A stretch of DNA of 33,177 nucleotides. Source: Betaproteobacteria bacterium (GTDB lineage: Bacteria; Pseudomonadota; Gammaproteobacteria; Burkholderiales; SG8-41). The stretch covers positions 1 through 33,177 of the forward strand of contig VGID01000044.1 in NCBI GenBank assembly GCA_016868035.1, read 5' to 3'. This document shows positions 16,331 to 26,148 of the stretch, piece after piece; position 1 is the stretch's first letter; each line of letters starts with the position of its first letter. The translations under genes were made by a program, and so were the position numbers. A model generated the notes under the pieces. That model searched no databases and was not told where the DNA came from. It saw only the letters and a program-made list of their open reading frames with translations.

Positions 16331-18547
16331 TTAACGGCGCGCGGCGCGCGTCACCCCGCGCACTTCCCGGATCAGCGCGAGCGAGCGCGCGAGCTGCCCG
16401 ATATCGGACACCTCGATCGTGAAGCGCATGCGGGCCGCGGTCTCGCGGCTTGCCGCGCTCGTCGCGGTAACGTTGATGCGCTCGCGCGAAAACACGTCCG
16501 AGATGTCCCGCAGCAATCCGGTGCGGTCCGCCGCCTCCACCTCGATGTCCACGGGGAAGCTCGACCCCGTGCTCTCTCCCCACTCTGCAGTCACACGGCG
16601 CTCCGGGTCAAGCCGTCTGACGTTCGCGCAAGCCGCACGATGGACGGTAACGCCGCGCCCGCGCGTCACGAACCCGATGATCGCATCCGGGGGGGCGGGC
16701 TTGCAGCACTTGGCGGGCACCGTGAGCAGCTTGTCCACCCCGACCACAAGGACGCTCCCGCCCGCCCTGGCTGGCCGCGCCGTCCTCACCGGCAGCACCG
16801 GCGCCTCCTCCGCCGGCGCGGCCGGCGCGGCACGCGGGTCCAGTGCCCGCACCGCGTTTTGCAACTGCCGCGGGCCGATGTCCGCACGCCCGACCTCGGC
16901 GAGAAAGTCCTGCAACCTGGCGTACCCGAGGCTGTGCGCGAGCCGGTCGAGACCAAGGCCGGTCATGCCCTGGCGCTGCAGCTCCTTCTCCACCAGCGTG
17001 CGGCCCTGTGCGGCCTCGGCCTCCAGGTTCTGCCTGTGAAACCATTGCCGGATCTTGGCGCGCGCGGAGCCGCTCCGTACGTAGCCCAGCGCGGGGTTGA
17101 GCCAGTCGCGGCTGGGCCCTCCCTGCTTGGCGGAGACGATCTCCACCTGCTGGCCGTTTTCGAGCGCCGTATCGAGCGGCAGCATCTGCCCGTTCACCCG
17201 GGCTCCACGGCAACGGTGGCCGAGCTCGGTGTGCACCTGGTACGCGAAATCCACGGCGGTCGCGCCCCTGGGCAGGGAAATCACGCGGCCCTGCGGCGTC
17301 AACACGTAAATCGTGTCCTCGAACAGTCCGGTGCGGAACTGCTCCGCCAGCTCGCCCGCGTCCGGCACCTCATCCTTCCACTCGAGGATCTGCCTCAACC
17401 ACGCGATCTTCTCGTCGAACCCGAGGTCGTGGCGCAGGCCCTCCTTGTAGCGCCAGTGCGCGGCCACGCCGAGCTCGGAGTGCTGGTGCATCTCCAGGGT
17501 GCGGATCTGCACTTCCACCGCCTTGTCCTCCGGACCGATGACCGCCGTATGCAGCGAGCGGTAATGGTTGCTCTTGGGCTTCGCGATGTAGTCGTCGAAC
17601 TCCTTGGGGAACGGAGTCCAGAGATTGTGCACGTGGCCGAGTACCGCGTAGCAGTCTTTCACGTCCCTGGTGAGCACGCGCACCGCGCGCACGTCGTAGA
17701 GCGCCTCGAAGTCGGTGCCCTTGCGCCGCAGCTTCTTGTAGATGCTGTAGATGTGCTTGGGGCGGCCCGTGATCTCCGCCTCGATGCCGGCGCGCGCGAG
17801 CTCCTTCCCGAGCAAGTTGATCACGTTCTGGATGTAGCGCTCGCGATCCTCGCGCTTGCCGTCGAGCTGCTGGGCGATGGACTTGTAGGTCGCGGGCTCC
17901 AGGATGCGGAATGCGAGATCCTCGAGCTCCCACTTGAGCTGCCAGACCCCGAGGCGGTTCGCGAGCGGGGCAAACACGTCGAGGGCGAGCTGCGCCGCCT
18001 CGTGCCGCGCCGCCTCGTCGCCGGATTTCACCAGATAGCGCAGGTCCTGGGCATGCGAAGCGAGCTTGACCAGCACCACCCGGATGTCCTGCACCATCGC
18101 GAGCAGCATCTTGCGCAGCGATTCGAGCTGTCCCGCATGCTGTTCCGGTTTCCTCCCGGGCCCGGGGCGCACAACGAGCGCGCCGATTTCGGCCATGCGT
18201 GCAACGCCTTCGGCCAGCTCGGATACGGACGACCCGAACTGCCCGCGCAACTCGGTCAACCGCGAAGGTGCGACGGCGGTCACGGGCGCGAGCATTGCCG
18301 CGCCGATGGACTCGACGTCGAGCTTGAGCTCCGCCACGATCCCGGCGGTGCCCAGGGCGTGGGCGAGCGCCGGTTCCCCGGTCGCGAGATGCGCGTCGCG
18401 ATAGACCGGCTCGATGAACGCGAGCACTCTGCCGAGGGCCTGCCGGGCATCCGCGGAGAGATGCGCGGCCGCCTGCTCGATGCGGGCGAGCTCCGATTGC
18501 CCGTCTTGAGAGGCGTTCACCAGCTTCAGCTGTCGTGCCCTGTCCAT
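16331..18547 (-). CDS. relA: GTP pyrophosphokinase RelA (mono-functional (p)ppGpp synthetase)
   Basis: A 738-residue stringent-response enzyme. The N-terminal HD-like region (about 50-190) has lost the hydrolase motif: the expected HD pair reads AMLAPV and the later segment is LASHAQDLRYL, so it should not degrade (p)ppGpp. The synthetase domain (about 235-365) is intact, with YSIYKKLRRKG, FEALYDVRAVRVL and the EFDDYIAKPKSNHYRSLHT segment, whose acidic EFDD marks RelA rather than SpoT. TGS (about 405-465) and a C-terminal ACT domain (about 660-738) complete the ribosome-binding half. The start is the ATG at 18547. Upstream is a 300-base gap to comEC; the channel/mgtE genes follow. Confidence 0.95.
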   Translation of the reverse strand: MDRARQLKLVNASQDGQSELARIEQAAAHLSADARQALGRVLAFIEPVYRDAHLATGEPALAHALGTAGIVAELKLDVESIGAAMLAPVTAVAPSRLTELRGQFGSSVSELAEGVARMAEIGALVVRPGPGRKPEQHAGQLESLRKMLLAMVQDIRVVLVKLASHAQDLRYLVKSGDEAARHEAAQLALDVFAPLANRLGVWQLKWELEDLAFRILEPATYKSIAQQLDGKREDRERYIQNVINLLGKELARAGIEAEITGRPKHIYSIYKKLRRKGTDFEALYDVRAVRVLTRDVKDCYAVLGHVHNLWTPFPKEFDDYIAKPKSNHYRSLHTAVIGPEDKAVEVQIRTLEMHQHSELGVAAHWRYKEGLRHDLGFDEKIAWLRQILEWKDEVPDAGELAEQFRTGLFEDTIYVLTPQGRVISLPRGATAVDFAYQVHTELGHRCRGARVNGQMLPLDTALENGQQVEIVSAKQGGPSRDWLNPALGYVRSGSARAKIRQWFHRQNLEAEAAQGRTLVEKELQRQGMTGLGLDRLAHSLGYARLQDFLAEVGRADIGPRQLQNAVRALDPRAAPAAPAEEAPVLPVRTARPARAGGSVLVVGVDKLLTVPAKCCKPAPPDAIIGFVTRGRGVTVHRAACANVRRLDPERRVTAEWGESTGSSFPVDIEVEAADRTGLLRDISDVFSRERINVTATSAASRETAARMRFTIEVSDIGQLARSLALIREVRGVTRAARR

Positions 18548-18847
18548 GTGGAATACTTGCCAGTTCCGGTTCGTCGTACGTTATTGACCTGTAGTCGCGC
18601 CTGACGGGATCCGCGGCGCCGGTGCGGCTTTCCGAACATGGAGCAGCGCAACGCCGGGCTGACTGCTCATGCCGCCGGAGACCGGCGTGGGTGTAGACAC
18701 GGAAATGTCCGGGCGGTTGCCGGGAAACAACCGGCGCGCCCCGCCGAAAAGACCCGGCAGCGCACCGACCTGCGCATTCTACAACGGGAGGCGGGAAAAA
18801 CCGCCCTTTCGTGGCCGGGCCACGCCATGTCGCGCGGCCCTGCCCGC
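18548..18847. other. 300-base gap between comEC and relA
   Basis: No convincing gene is visible. A compact hairpin CGCCGG-aga-CCGGCG lies at 18673-18687, and a GTGGC/GCCAC hairpin lies near 18812-18826 just beyond the comEC stop. A TAGAAT -10-like box on the minus strand near 18780 could serve relA, but no clear -35 accompanies it. No heptamer element was seen here. Confidence 0.5.
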
Positions 18848-21241
18848 TCACAGCTCCTCCGGATCCGCCGGCGGATTTTCGCGCTGCTGCGTCTGCCAGT
18901 AGCGGCGATATACCGCGCGGTACGGCGTGATCCTGATCGCGCCGGACGCGCTCACGTCCACCAGCAGCGCACCGTCGCGGTCGGTGCGATAGATCCTCGC
19001 GCCCAGCTCGCGGTAGCGCTCGACGACCTCGTGGTGGGGATGGCCGTAGCGGTTGCGATGTCCGACCGCGAACACCACCGCTCGCGGCCGGACCGCCTGC
19101 ACGAACGCGGGCTGCGAGGAGGTCTTGCTGCCCTGGTGCGGCGCGAGCAGCAGGTCCGCGCGCAGGGCCTCGCCGCTCTGCGCCGCGAGCGCGGCTTCCG
19201 AGCGCCGCTCGATATCGCCGGGCAGGAGCAGGCTCGCCCCGGGGGTAGCGATCCGCATCACGCAGCTGCGATCATTGTCCTTGACGCGGGGATGCTCGTA
19301 GCTCTCGCGCCGGGGATGCAGGATCTCGAAACGCACTCCGTCCCACTCCCAGCGCTGCCCGGAATAACAGCGCAGCGCGCGCTCCGTCTGCAGCGGCAGC
19401 GGATCGAGGTCCGGGAGCGAGGACAGCATCCACTCGACGGGCACTGCCTGCAACACGGAAGCCGCACCCCCCGTGTGATCGTCGTCGTCATGGCTCACCA
19501 CCAGGCCGTCGAGCCGCCTGACGCCGGTCGCGCGCAGATACGGCACGATGATGCGGCTGCCGCTGTCCGCCCGCGAGCCGAAGGACGGCCCCGCATCGTA
19601 GAGCAGTGCGTGCCGCGCCGTGCGCACGACAACCGCAACGCCCTGCCCCACATCGAGCACCGCGACCCGCAGCGCCCCCGCCTCGAGTGGTGCGGAACCG
19701 GCCATGAATATCGGAGCAAGGCCCGCCACGCCGAGCCATCGCGCCGGGAAACCGCGCGGCGCAAGCAGTAATGCCGTCGCGGCAACGCCGAGCACGACCG
19801 TCCAGAGGGGCGGCGCGCGCTGCTCCCACATCGCTGACGGCAGGTTGCTCAGGGCCTCGAGCAGCTTCATGCACAGCGCCAGCACGAGATGTGCCAACTG
19901 GAGCACGGCATCGAACGGCGCGACGGTGCCGGCGAGCGTCAACGGCACCACTCCCAGGCCCACCACCGGGATCGCGAACGCATTGGCGACGAGCGACACG
20001 GCCGAGACCTGCTGGAACAGCGCGAGCAGCGGCACGAGCAGCGCGAGCGTCACGGCCACCTGCACGCGCCCCCAGGCCGCGAGCCAGTGCGGCCGGTCGA
20101 TGCGCCCGACCGAGACGTACATGATCGCCGCGACCGCGCCGAAGGAAAGCCAGAACCCCGGCGCAAGCACCGCCCACGGATCAAGCAACACCACCACGAA
20201 CAACGCGGCCGCGAGCACGACCGAGGCCGATTCCGCGAGGCCGAGCCACAGCGCGGCTGCGACCACCGCGAGCATGTATACCGTGCGCTGCGCCGGCACC
20301 GCGTATCCTGCGAGCAACGCGTAGGCAAACGCGGTGGCCAGCCCCGCGAGGATCGCGGCCCGCTGGGCCGGCAGCGCCAGCGCGAGGCGCGCGCTGCGCC
20401 GCCACAACCCGCTTACCAGCGCGAAAACGAGCCCCGAAACCATCGTGACATGCAGTCCGGATATGCTCATCAGGTGGTTGACCCCGGTGCGCGTGTAAAC
20501 CTGCCATTGTTCCGGAGGAATCGCGCGCTGGTCACCGATCGCAAGCGCCGCGATCACGCCTGCGTACGGCGCCTCGGGCAGGGCGGCGAAGATTTTCGCG
20601 CGCGCCGTGTGGCGCAGCCGCTCCACCCAGTACGGCGGCTTGTGCACCATGGGGCTCACGCGCCGGTATCCGCCGCGCGCTCGCACGTATCCGGTCGCCC
20701 GCAGATTGCGCTCGAGCAGCCAGGCCTCGTAGTCGAAGCCGTGCGGACTGACCGTCCCGTGCGGGCGGCGCAGCCGCACGGTGAGCTGCCAGCGCTCTCC
20801 GGGCGCGAGTTCCGGGCGGGTTGTGCCCCCGGGCTCGCGCGCCGGGCTACCCCACCACGAAAGCACGACGCGGCGCGGCACCACCGCGTCCAGGGTGAGC
20901 ACGCGCTCGACAGCGAACTCGAAGCGCACGCTGCGCTCGTCGCTCTGCGGCAGGCTCGCCACCACACCCTCCAGCCGGACATCGTGCCCCTCCCACCCGG
21001 CGGGCAGGGCATCGGCGAGGCGCACTTGCGCGGCCAGCGCCGCCCACGCAAATCCCGCGGCAAAACAGGCGAGCTTCAATACCGCCCCGCGCGCAAATCG
21101 CGCAAGCGGCGAGCCCGCGCGCACGAGCCATACGGCGGCCGCAGCGCCCGCCAGAGCGGCCATCATGGCCCAACCGGGCAACGCGGCCTGCTGCTGCAGC
21201 CACCATGCTCCCGCGACGAACGAGATGATATTGAGGGGCAT
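18848..21241 (-). CDS. comEC: DNA internalisation / competence protein ComEC
   Basis: A 797-residue polytopic membrane protein proposed to form the channel that brings single-stranded DNA across the inner membrane in natural transformation. An N-terminal DUF4131 region includes an OB-like part. The competence domain carries NHLMSISGLHVTMVSGLVFAL near residue 260, with many following helices. A C-terminal metallo-beta-lactamase domain begins VLDVGQGVAVVVRTARHALLYDAG and has the metal motif SHDDDDHTGG and then LAPHQGSKTSS. I chose the ATG at 21241 (MPLNIISFVAGAWW) by family fit. No other com genes are in the window. Confidence 0.93.
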   Translation of the reverse strand: MPLNIISFVAGAWWLQQQAALPGWAMMAALAGAAAAVWLVRAGSPLARFARGAVLKLACFAAGFAWAALAAQVRLADALPAGWEGHDVRLEGVVASLPQSDERSVRFEFAVERVLTLDAVVPRRVVLSWWGSPAREPGGTTRPELAPGERWQLTVRLRRPHGTVSPHGFDYEAWLLERNLRATGYVRARGGYRRVSPMVHKPPYWVERLRHTARAKIFAALPEAPYAGVIAALAIGDQRAIPPEQWQVYTRTGVNHLMSISGLHVTMVSGLVFALVSGLWRRSARLALALPAQRAAILAGLATAFAYALLAGYAVPAQRTVYMLAVVAAALWLGLAESASVVLAAALFVVVLLDPWAVLAPGFWLSFGAVAAIMYVSVGRIDRPHWLAAWGRVQVAVTLALLVPLLALFQQVSAVSLVANAFAIPVVGLGVVPLTLAGTVAPFDAVLQLAHLVLALCMKLLEALSNLPSAMWEQRAPPLWTVVLGVAATALLLAPRGFPARWLGVAGLAPIFMAGSAPLEAGALRVAVLDVGQGVAVVVRTARHALLYDAGPSFGSRADSGSRIIVPYLRATGVRRLDGLVVSHDDDDHTGGAASVLQAVPVEWMLSSLPDLDPLPLQTERALRCYSGQRWEWDGVRFEILHPRRESYEHPRVKDNDRSCVMRIATPGASLLLPGDIERRSEAALAAQSGEALRADLLLAPHQGSKTSSQPAFVQAVRPRAVVFAVGHRNRYGHPHHEVVERYRELGARIYRTDRDGALLVDVSASGAIRITPYRAVYRRYWQTQQRENPPADPEEL

Positions 21242-21349
21242 GGCGCGCGACGCCGGCCGGTCCCTGTGCGCTTCTAACGCCGGAGCCGCACAGCCGGTGC
21301 ACTTGTGGGTAAAATGGGCGCCCGCGCAGGAAGCGCGCCCCGTGGACGC

Positions 21350-21919
21350 ATGCCCCGCAAGTATTTCAGGAAGTTCCTCCCGAGCCACGACGCCATCAAG
21401 CAGAACCGCTACATCGCGCGATTCGGGCCGCGCCTGCAGCACCATAACCTGTGGCACCTGCACCGGCGGTCGGTAGCGCTCGGGGTGGCCGTCGGCCTGT
21501 TCGCGGGTCTCATACCCGGGAGTAACCCGGTCCAGTTCACCGCGGCCGCGATCCTTGCGATCGTGTTCCGGGTCAACCTGCCGATCGCGGTCCTGGTGAC
21601 GCTCTACTCGAACCCGTTTACCATCGTGCCGCTCTATTTCGTCGCCTACAAGCTCGGGCAATCGGTGCTCCTGCAGGGCGGCGGCGGTCCCTCTCCCGCC
21701 GCGTTCCGCCTCGAAGGCGCGGGTCTGTCCGACTGGATACCCCTGACCTTCGAGTGGCTCGCGAGCGTGGGCAAGCCGCTGCTCATCGGGCTGCCGCTGT
21801 TTGCGCTGCTGCTCGCGATCGCCGGCTACTTCCTGATCGACTGGGTGTGGCAGCTCTACGTGCGTTGCGCGTGGCAGCGCCGCCGCAACCGGCGCGCGCA
21901 GCGTGAACCCGCGCCATGA
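21350..21919 (+). CDS. DUF2062 family membrane protein
   Basis: A 189-residue inner-membrane protein of the DUF2062 type. It starts MPRKYFRKFLPSHDAIKQNRY and has the family core LHRRSVALGVAVGLFAGLIPGSNPVQFTAAAILAIVFRVNLPIAVLVTLYSNPFT. Two or three membrane segments (about residues 43-90 and 135-165) and a basic C-terminal tail are visible. The molecular function is not known. The start at 21350 fits the family; in-frame starts at 21305 and 21314 would add an untypical leader. The stop overlaps the next start (ATGA). Confidence 0.88.
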   Translation: MPRKYFRKFLPSHDAIKQNRYIARFGPRLQHHNLWHLHRRSVALGVAVGLFAGLIPGSNPVQFTAAAILAIVFRVNLPIAVLVTLYSNPFTIVPLYFVAYKLGQSVLLQGGGGPSPAAFRLEGAGLSDWIPLTFEWLASVGKPLLIGLPLFALLLAIAGYFLIDWVWQLYVRCAWQRRRNRRAQREPAP

Positions 21920-22536
21920 CCGCACCCGATTACTGGGCGACGGCGACCAGCGAGCTCGCCGCGCGAGACGCGGTACTGAAGACGCTGATTCTGCGCTTCG
22001 ACGGGCTCGCTCTCGGCAGCCGCGGCGACGCATTCTCGACGCTCGCGCGCTCGATCGTCGGACAGCAGATCTCGGTCAAGGCCGCGCAAAGCGTGTGGGA
22101 CGCGCTCTGTGCGCGGCTCGGCGCGGTCACCCCGGAGGCGGTCAAGGCCGCGCGCGCGACGAGGCTGCGCGCATGCGGACTGTCGCGACAGAAGATCGAC
22201 TACCTCCGGGACATCGCGTCGCGGTTTGCGGACGGAACCGCGGACGTGGGCCGCTGGCGCGAGCTCGACGACGAGACGCTGATTACCGAGCTCACGCAGC
22301 TCAAGGGAATCGGCCGCTGGACAGCGGAAATGTTCCTGATCTTCTATTTGACGCGCCCCGACGTGCTGCCGCTCGCGGATATCGGCCTGCAGCGCGCCAT
22401 CTGCCTGCATTACAACCGCGGCCGGGCGCTGACGTTGCCCCGCATGCGCGGAATCGGTGCGAAATGGGCACCGTGGCGCTCCGTGGCCACCTGGTACCTG
22501 TGGCGCTCCCTCGATCCGGTTCCCGTCGAATACTAG
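21916..22536 (+). CDS. DNA-3-methyladenine glycosylase II (AlkA-type HhH-GPD)
   Basis: A 206-residue base-excision-repair glycosylase that removes alkylated purines. It has FSTLARSIVGQQISVKAAQSVW near residues 40-61, the helix-hairpin-helix LKGIGRWTAEMFLIF near 130-145, and then LPLADIGLQRAI with the catalytic aspartate of the GPD motif. The N-terminal extra domain of E. coli AlkA is absent, as in the short proteobacterial forms. It starts at an ATG overlapping the DUF2062 stop. The following gap is filled by repeat element E6. Confidence 0.92.
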   Translation: MTAPDYWATATSELAARDAVLKTLILRFDGLALGSRGDAFSTLARSIVGQQISVKAAQSVWDALCARLGAVTPEAVKAARATRLRACGLSRQKIDYLRDIASRFADGTADVGRWRELDDETLITELTQLKGIGRWTAEMFLIFYLTRPDVLPLADIGLQRAICLHYNRGRALTLPRMRGIGAKWAPWRSVATWYLWRSLDPVPVEY

Positions 22537-22544
22537 AGGTCACC

Positions 22545-22627
22545 GGGAATGGGAAATCGGTAATCGGGAATCGCTCAAGCACGCGGGCCCGCGCACAACA
22601 TTCACCATTCCCTATTCACCATTTCCC
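22545..22627. repeat. Heptamer hairpin element E6 (GGGAATC flavour)
   Basis: The left arm is GGGAATG, GGAAATC, GGTAATC, GGGAATC (22545-22572). The right arm is ATTCACC, ATTCCCT, ATTCACC, ATTTCCC (22600-22627), the inverse of GGTGAAT/GGGAAAT units. The spacer contains the GC palindrome CGCGGGCCCGCG. It fills the gap after the glycosylase gene, and its right arm ends four bases before the GTG of the next gene. Confidence 0.88.
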
Positions 22628-22631
22628 ACTC

Positions 22632-22955
22632 GTGACCCATTCCGAATTCGTCTCCGCCTGCGCCGAGGGCCGGATCAAGGTCGAAGTAGATCCGCAGGGC
22701 GCGGCGCGTTTGCTCTCGAAGCGGCTGTTGCTGCCGCTGGTGGCGCTGCCGGTACTGGGCGTCGGGGTCGCGCTCGCGCTGATCGGCTGGATCTTCACCG
22801 GGCTCGCCGTGATCGCGGCCGGCATCATCGTGCCGCGGCTGATCAAGCGCGGCGCGGCGCACTTCGTGTTGCGCAGCGCGCTCGAGGATGCGGCGCTCTA
22901 CGAGGAGGTCACCCGGCTCGGTGTGCTGCGCGTCACGCCCACGAGTAAGCCGTGA
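22632..22955 (+). CDS. Small two-helix membrane protein, function unknown
   Basis: A 107-residue protein starting at GTG (THSEFVSACAEGRIKVEVDPQGAARLLSKR). Two adjacent hydrophobic segments (about residues 33-62) contain LLLPLVALPVLGVGVALALIG and FTGLAVIAAGII, followed by a basic and then acidic tail. I do not recognise the family. The start is uncertain because the upstream bases are repeat element E6 and show no Shine-Dalgarno. The last codons (SKP) and the TGA stop lie within repeat element E7. Confidence 0.65.
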   Translation: MTHSEFVSACAEGRIKVEVDPQGAARLLSKRLLLPLVALPVLGVGVALALIGWIFTGLAVIAAGIIVPRLIKRGAAHFVLRSALEDAALYEEVTRLGVLRVTPTSKP

Positions 22956-23015
22956 GCGGTAAACGGTAAGCGGTCAACTCGGCGGCACGGACTCTCGCGG
23001 TTATCCGCTTACCGC

Positions 23016-23035
<20 letters not shown>
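22945..23035. repeat. Heptamer hairpin element E7 (GTRAGCG flavour) shared by two convergent genes
   Basis: The left arm is GTAAGCC, GTGAGCG, GTAAACG, GTAAGCG, GTCAACT (22945-22979). The right arm is TTATCCG, CTTACCG, CTCACTG, CTTACCA, CTTACAG (23001-23035). The left arm holds the TGA of the small membrane protein gene (22953-22955). The right arm holds the TGA of lolD on the other strand (23016-23018). The paired arms could also form a bidirectional terminator, though there is no T-run. Confidence 0.92.
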
Positions 23036-23733
<698 letters not shown>

Positions 23734-23741
<8 letters not shown>

Positions 23742-24975
23742 AGCGTAAAGCTTCCGCAGGATTGATCCTGGCCGCGCGATAGCTCGGATAGAGGGTCGCG
23801 AGCAGGCTCACCACGAAAGAGAACACCGCGGTCAGCACCACGTCGGGCAGCTGAAGCTCCGAAGGCACGTCGGAGATCAAGTAGATGTCCTTCGCGAAGA
23901 ACTTGAAGCCGAACAGGCCCTCGATGAACGGCACGACGGTCTCCACGTTGAGCGCAAGCGCGATGCCCCCCGCGAGCCCGAGCAGCGTACCGAACACGCC
24001 GATCAGGGTGCCCTGGATGACGAAGATCCTGGTGATGCTGCGCGGCGCCGCCCCGAGCGTGCGCAGGATGGCGATGTCGGACTGCTTGTCGGTCACCACC
24101 ATTACCAAACTGGAGACGATGTTGAAGGCCGCGACCGCGATGATCAGGAACACCACGAAGAACATCATCCGCTTCTCGATCTGCACCGCGCGCAGCAGGT
24201 TCGCGTGCTGCGCCGTCCAGTCGCTCGCGTACACGTCCGGGCCCAGCGCGCGCACGAGATCGCGCGCGACCGTCCTCGACTGGAACAGATCCTTCAGCTT
24301 CAGCCGCACCCCGGATACGGCGTCGCCGAAGCGAAACAGCCTCTGCGCGTCCTCGAGCGCGATCAGCGCGAGCCCCGAGTCGTACTCGAAATGGTCGACC
24401 CCGAAGACGCCGACCACGGTGAACTGCCGCAACCGCGGCAGGATCCCCGCTGGCGTCACCTGGCCCTGCGGGGCCACCAGCACCACCTTGTCTCCCGACC
24501 CGACGCCCAGCGCGCGCGCAAGCTCGGCGCCGAGCACCATGCCGTATTCCCCGGGCTTCAGGTTCTCGAGCCGGCCGCTGCGCATGTGCCGGCCGATATC
24601 GGCCACGCGCTCTTCGTCCTCTGGCAGGATCCCGCGCACGAACGCGCCCCGCACCGCCGAGCCGTGGGTGAGCAGGCCCTGCGCCGCGACGAACGGCGCC
24701 GCGGCGAGCACCTGCTCGTGGCGCACCGCCCGCTCGGCGACGCGCGGCCAGTCGGCGAGCGTGCCACCGGTCCCCGACAGCTGCACGTGCGATGCGACAC
24801 CGAGTATGCGGGTGCGGATCTCGCGCTGGAAGCCGTTCATCACCGAGAGCACCGTGATCAGCACCGTCATGCCGAGCGCGATGCCGATCACGGACACGAA
24901 CGAGATAAAGGAAATGAAATGATTGCGCCGCTTCGCGCGCGTGTAGCGCAATCCGATTAAGAGCTCGTACGACAC
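23734..24975 (-). CDS. Lipoprotein-releasing ABC transporter permease LolC/LolE
   Basis: A 413-residue inner-membrane permease starting at GTG ([35 protein letters not shown]). TM1 is near residues 25-48. A large periplasmic domain (about 50-265) follows, then three helices in the C-terminal FtsX-like region ([40 protein letters not shown] and [20 protein letters not shown]), ending [11 protein letters not shown]. Only one permease gene is present; in many proteobacteria a single LolC/E-type (LolF-like) subunit serves as a homodimer. It partners lolD directly downstream. Confidence 0.92.
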
Positions 24976-25106
24976 TGGTGGATTCCGTCCCCAGCGCACG
25001 GTGGAGCGCGCTGCGGCGTGCGCTATTCTGACACAAGGCTGCAGCTCCTCCCAACCGTGCAGCGCTGCTCGCTGTGCTAGACTCGCCGCAGCCCGCCGCG
25101 GTTGCG

Positions 25107-26144
25107 ATGAACTGCCATTTGCTCGTTCCGAATCTGTTCTGGCCCGCGAGCGCCGGTGCCGGGCCGTACCTGGAGCGCGCGCTTCCGGGACTGGAAACTC
25201 TGTTCGCGCGCGGGCGCCGGGAACGCGAAGCGGGCTGCAGCATGGAGCGCTGGCTCGCGCGCGCGTTCGCGCTCGAGGCCGGAGAGGAGCTCCCGCTCGC
25301 ACCGTTCGCGTTGCGCGCCGACGGCGTTGATCCCGGCCCGCATTGGTGGATCGGGGCCGATCCCGTCCATCTGAAGGTGCACGGCGCGCGTCTGATCCTC
25401 GCCGACGCCTCGCGCTTCTCGATCACGCAGCGCGAGGCCGACGAGCTGGTCGCCGCGTTGAACGCGCACTTCGCGACCCGGGACATCACGTTTCTTGCGC
25501 CGCGGCCCCAGCGCTGGTATGCGCGCACAAGCGAATCCCCTCCGGCACGCATGTCTCCGACGGCGGAAGTCGCCGGAATGCCGGTAGAGTCTTTCCTTCC
25601 CGCAGGAAAAGCCGGAGCGCGCTGGCGCGCGATCATCAACGAGGCGCAGATGCTGCTGCACGAGCATCGCTGCAACGCGCAACGGGAAGCGCGCGGAGAG
25701 CTCGCGGTCAATAGTGTGTGGCCCTGGGGCGGCGGACGCGCGCCGGCGCGGGTGCCCGCCGCACCGTACGGCGCGGTGTGGGCCGATCATCCGCTCGCCG
25801 CGGGGCTCGCCACGGCGAGCGGAGCCGAGGTTCACGCCCTGCCCGCTTCGGGTGAGGCGCTTGTAGCGGGAGTCGCCGCGGCCGCGCGTGATCGCGCATG
25901 CCTCGCGGTCATCAATGTCCCTCCCGCCACGGCCTACGGCGACATCGAGGCATGGCGCGAAGCGGCGCTTGCACTCGAACAGCACTGGCTCGCGCCTTTG
26001 CTCCGCGCAGTGCACGCCGGCGCGCTGGAAGCCATCACGCTGCACGCACTCGGGCGCGATTTCGCCTACCGTGTGGCATACGCGCGGCGCGACCGGCTCC
26101 GGTTCTGGCGCATCCTGCGGCCGTTGCCCGCCTACCTCGGGTAG
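25107..26144 (+). CDS. RpfE-type / phosphoglycerate-mutase-fold conserved protein
   Basis: A 345-residue protein starting MNCHLLVPNLFWPASAGAGPYLERALPGLETLFARG. A middle segment, HWWIGADPVHLKVHGARLILADASRF, is characteristic of a conserved proteobacterial family labelled either RpfE-type regulatory protein or alkaline-phosphatase-like phosphoglycerate mutase; NSVWPWGGGRAP is also typical. Catalytic function is not established. It directly precedes recJ, with four bases between the stop and the recJ TTG. As I recall, the Xanthomonas rpf region also has rpfE near recJ, prfB and lysS, which matches the order here. Confidence 0.8.
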   Translation: MNCHLLVPNLFWPASAGAGPYLERALPGLETLFARGRREREAGCSMERWLARAFALEAGEELPLAPFALRADGVDPGPHWWIGADPVHLKVHGARLILADASRFSITQREADELVAALNAHFATRDITFLAPRPQRWYARTSESPPARMSPTAEVAGMPVESFLPAGKAGARWRAIINEAQMLLHEHRCNAQREARGELAVNSVWPWGGGRAPARVPAAPYGAVWADHPLAAGLATASGAEVHALPASGEALVAGVAAAARDRACLAVINVPPATAYGDIEAWREAALALEQHWLAPLLRAVHAGALEAITLHALGRDFAYRVAYARRDRLRFWRILRPLPAYLG

Positions 26145-26148
26145 CGTC

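Noticed and set aside
16331-18547. Bifunctional SpoT/Rel hydrolase-synthetase
   Set aside because: The HD hydrolase motif is absent and the synthetase segment is EFDD, the RelA type.
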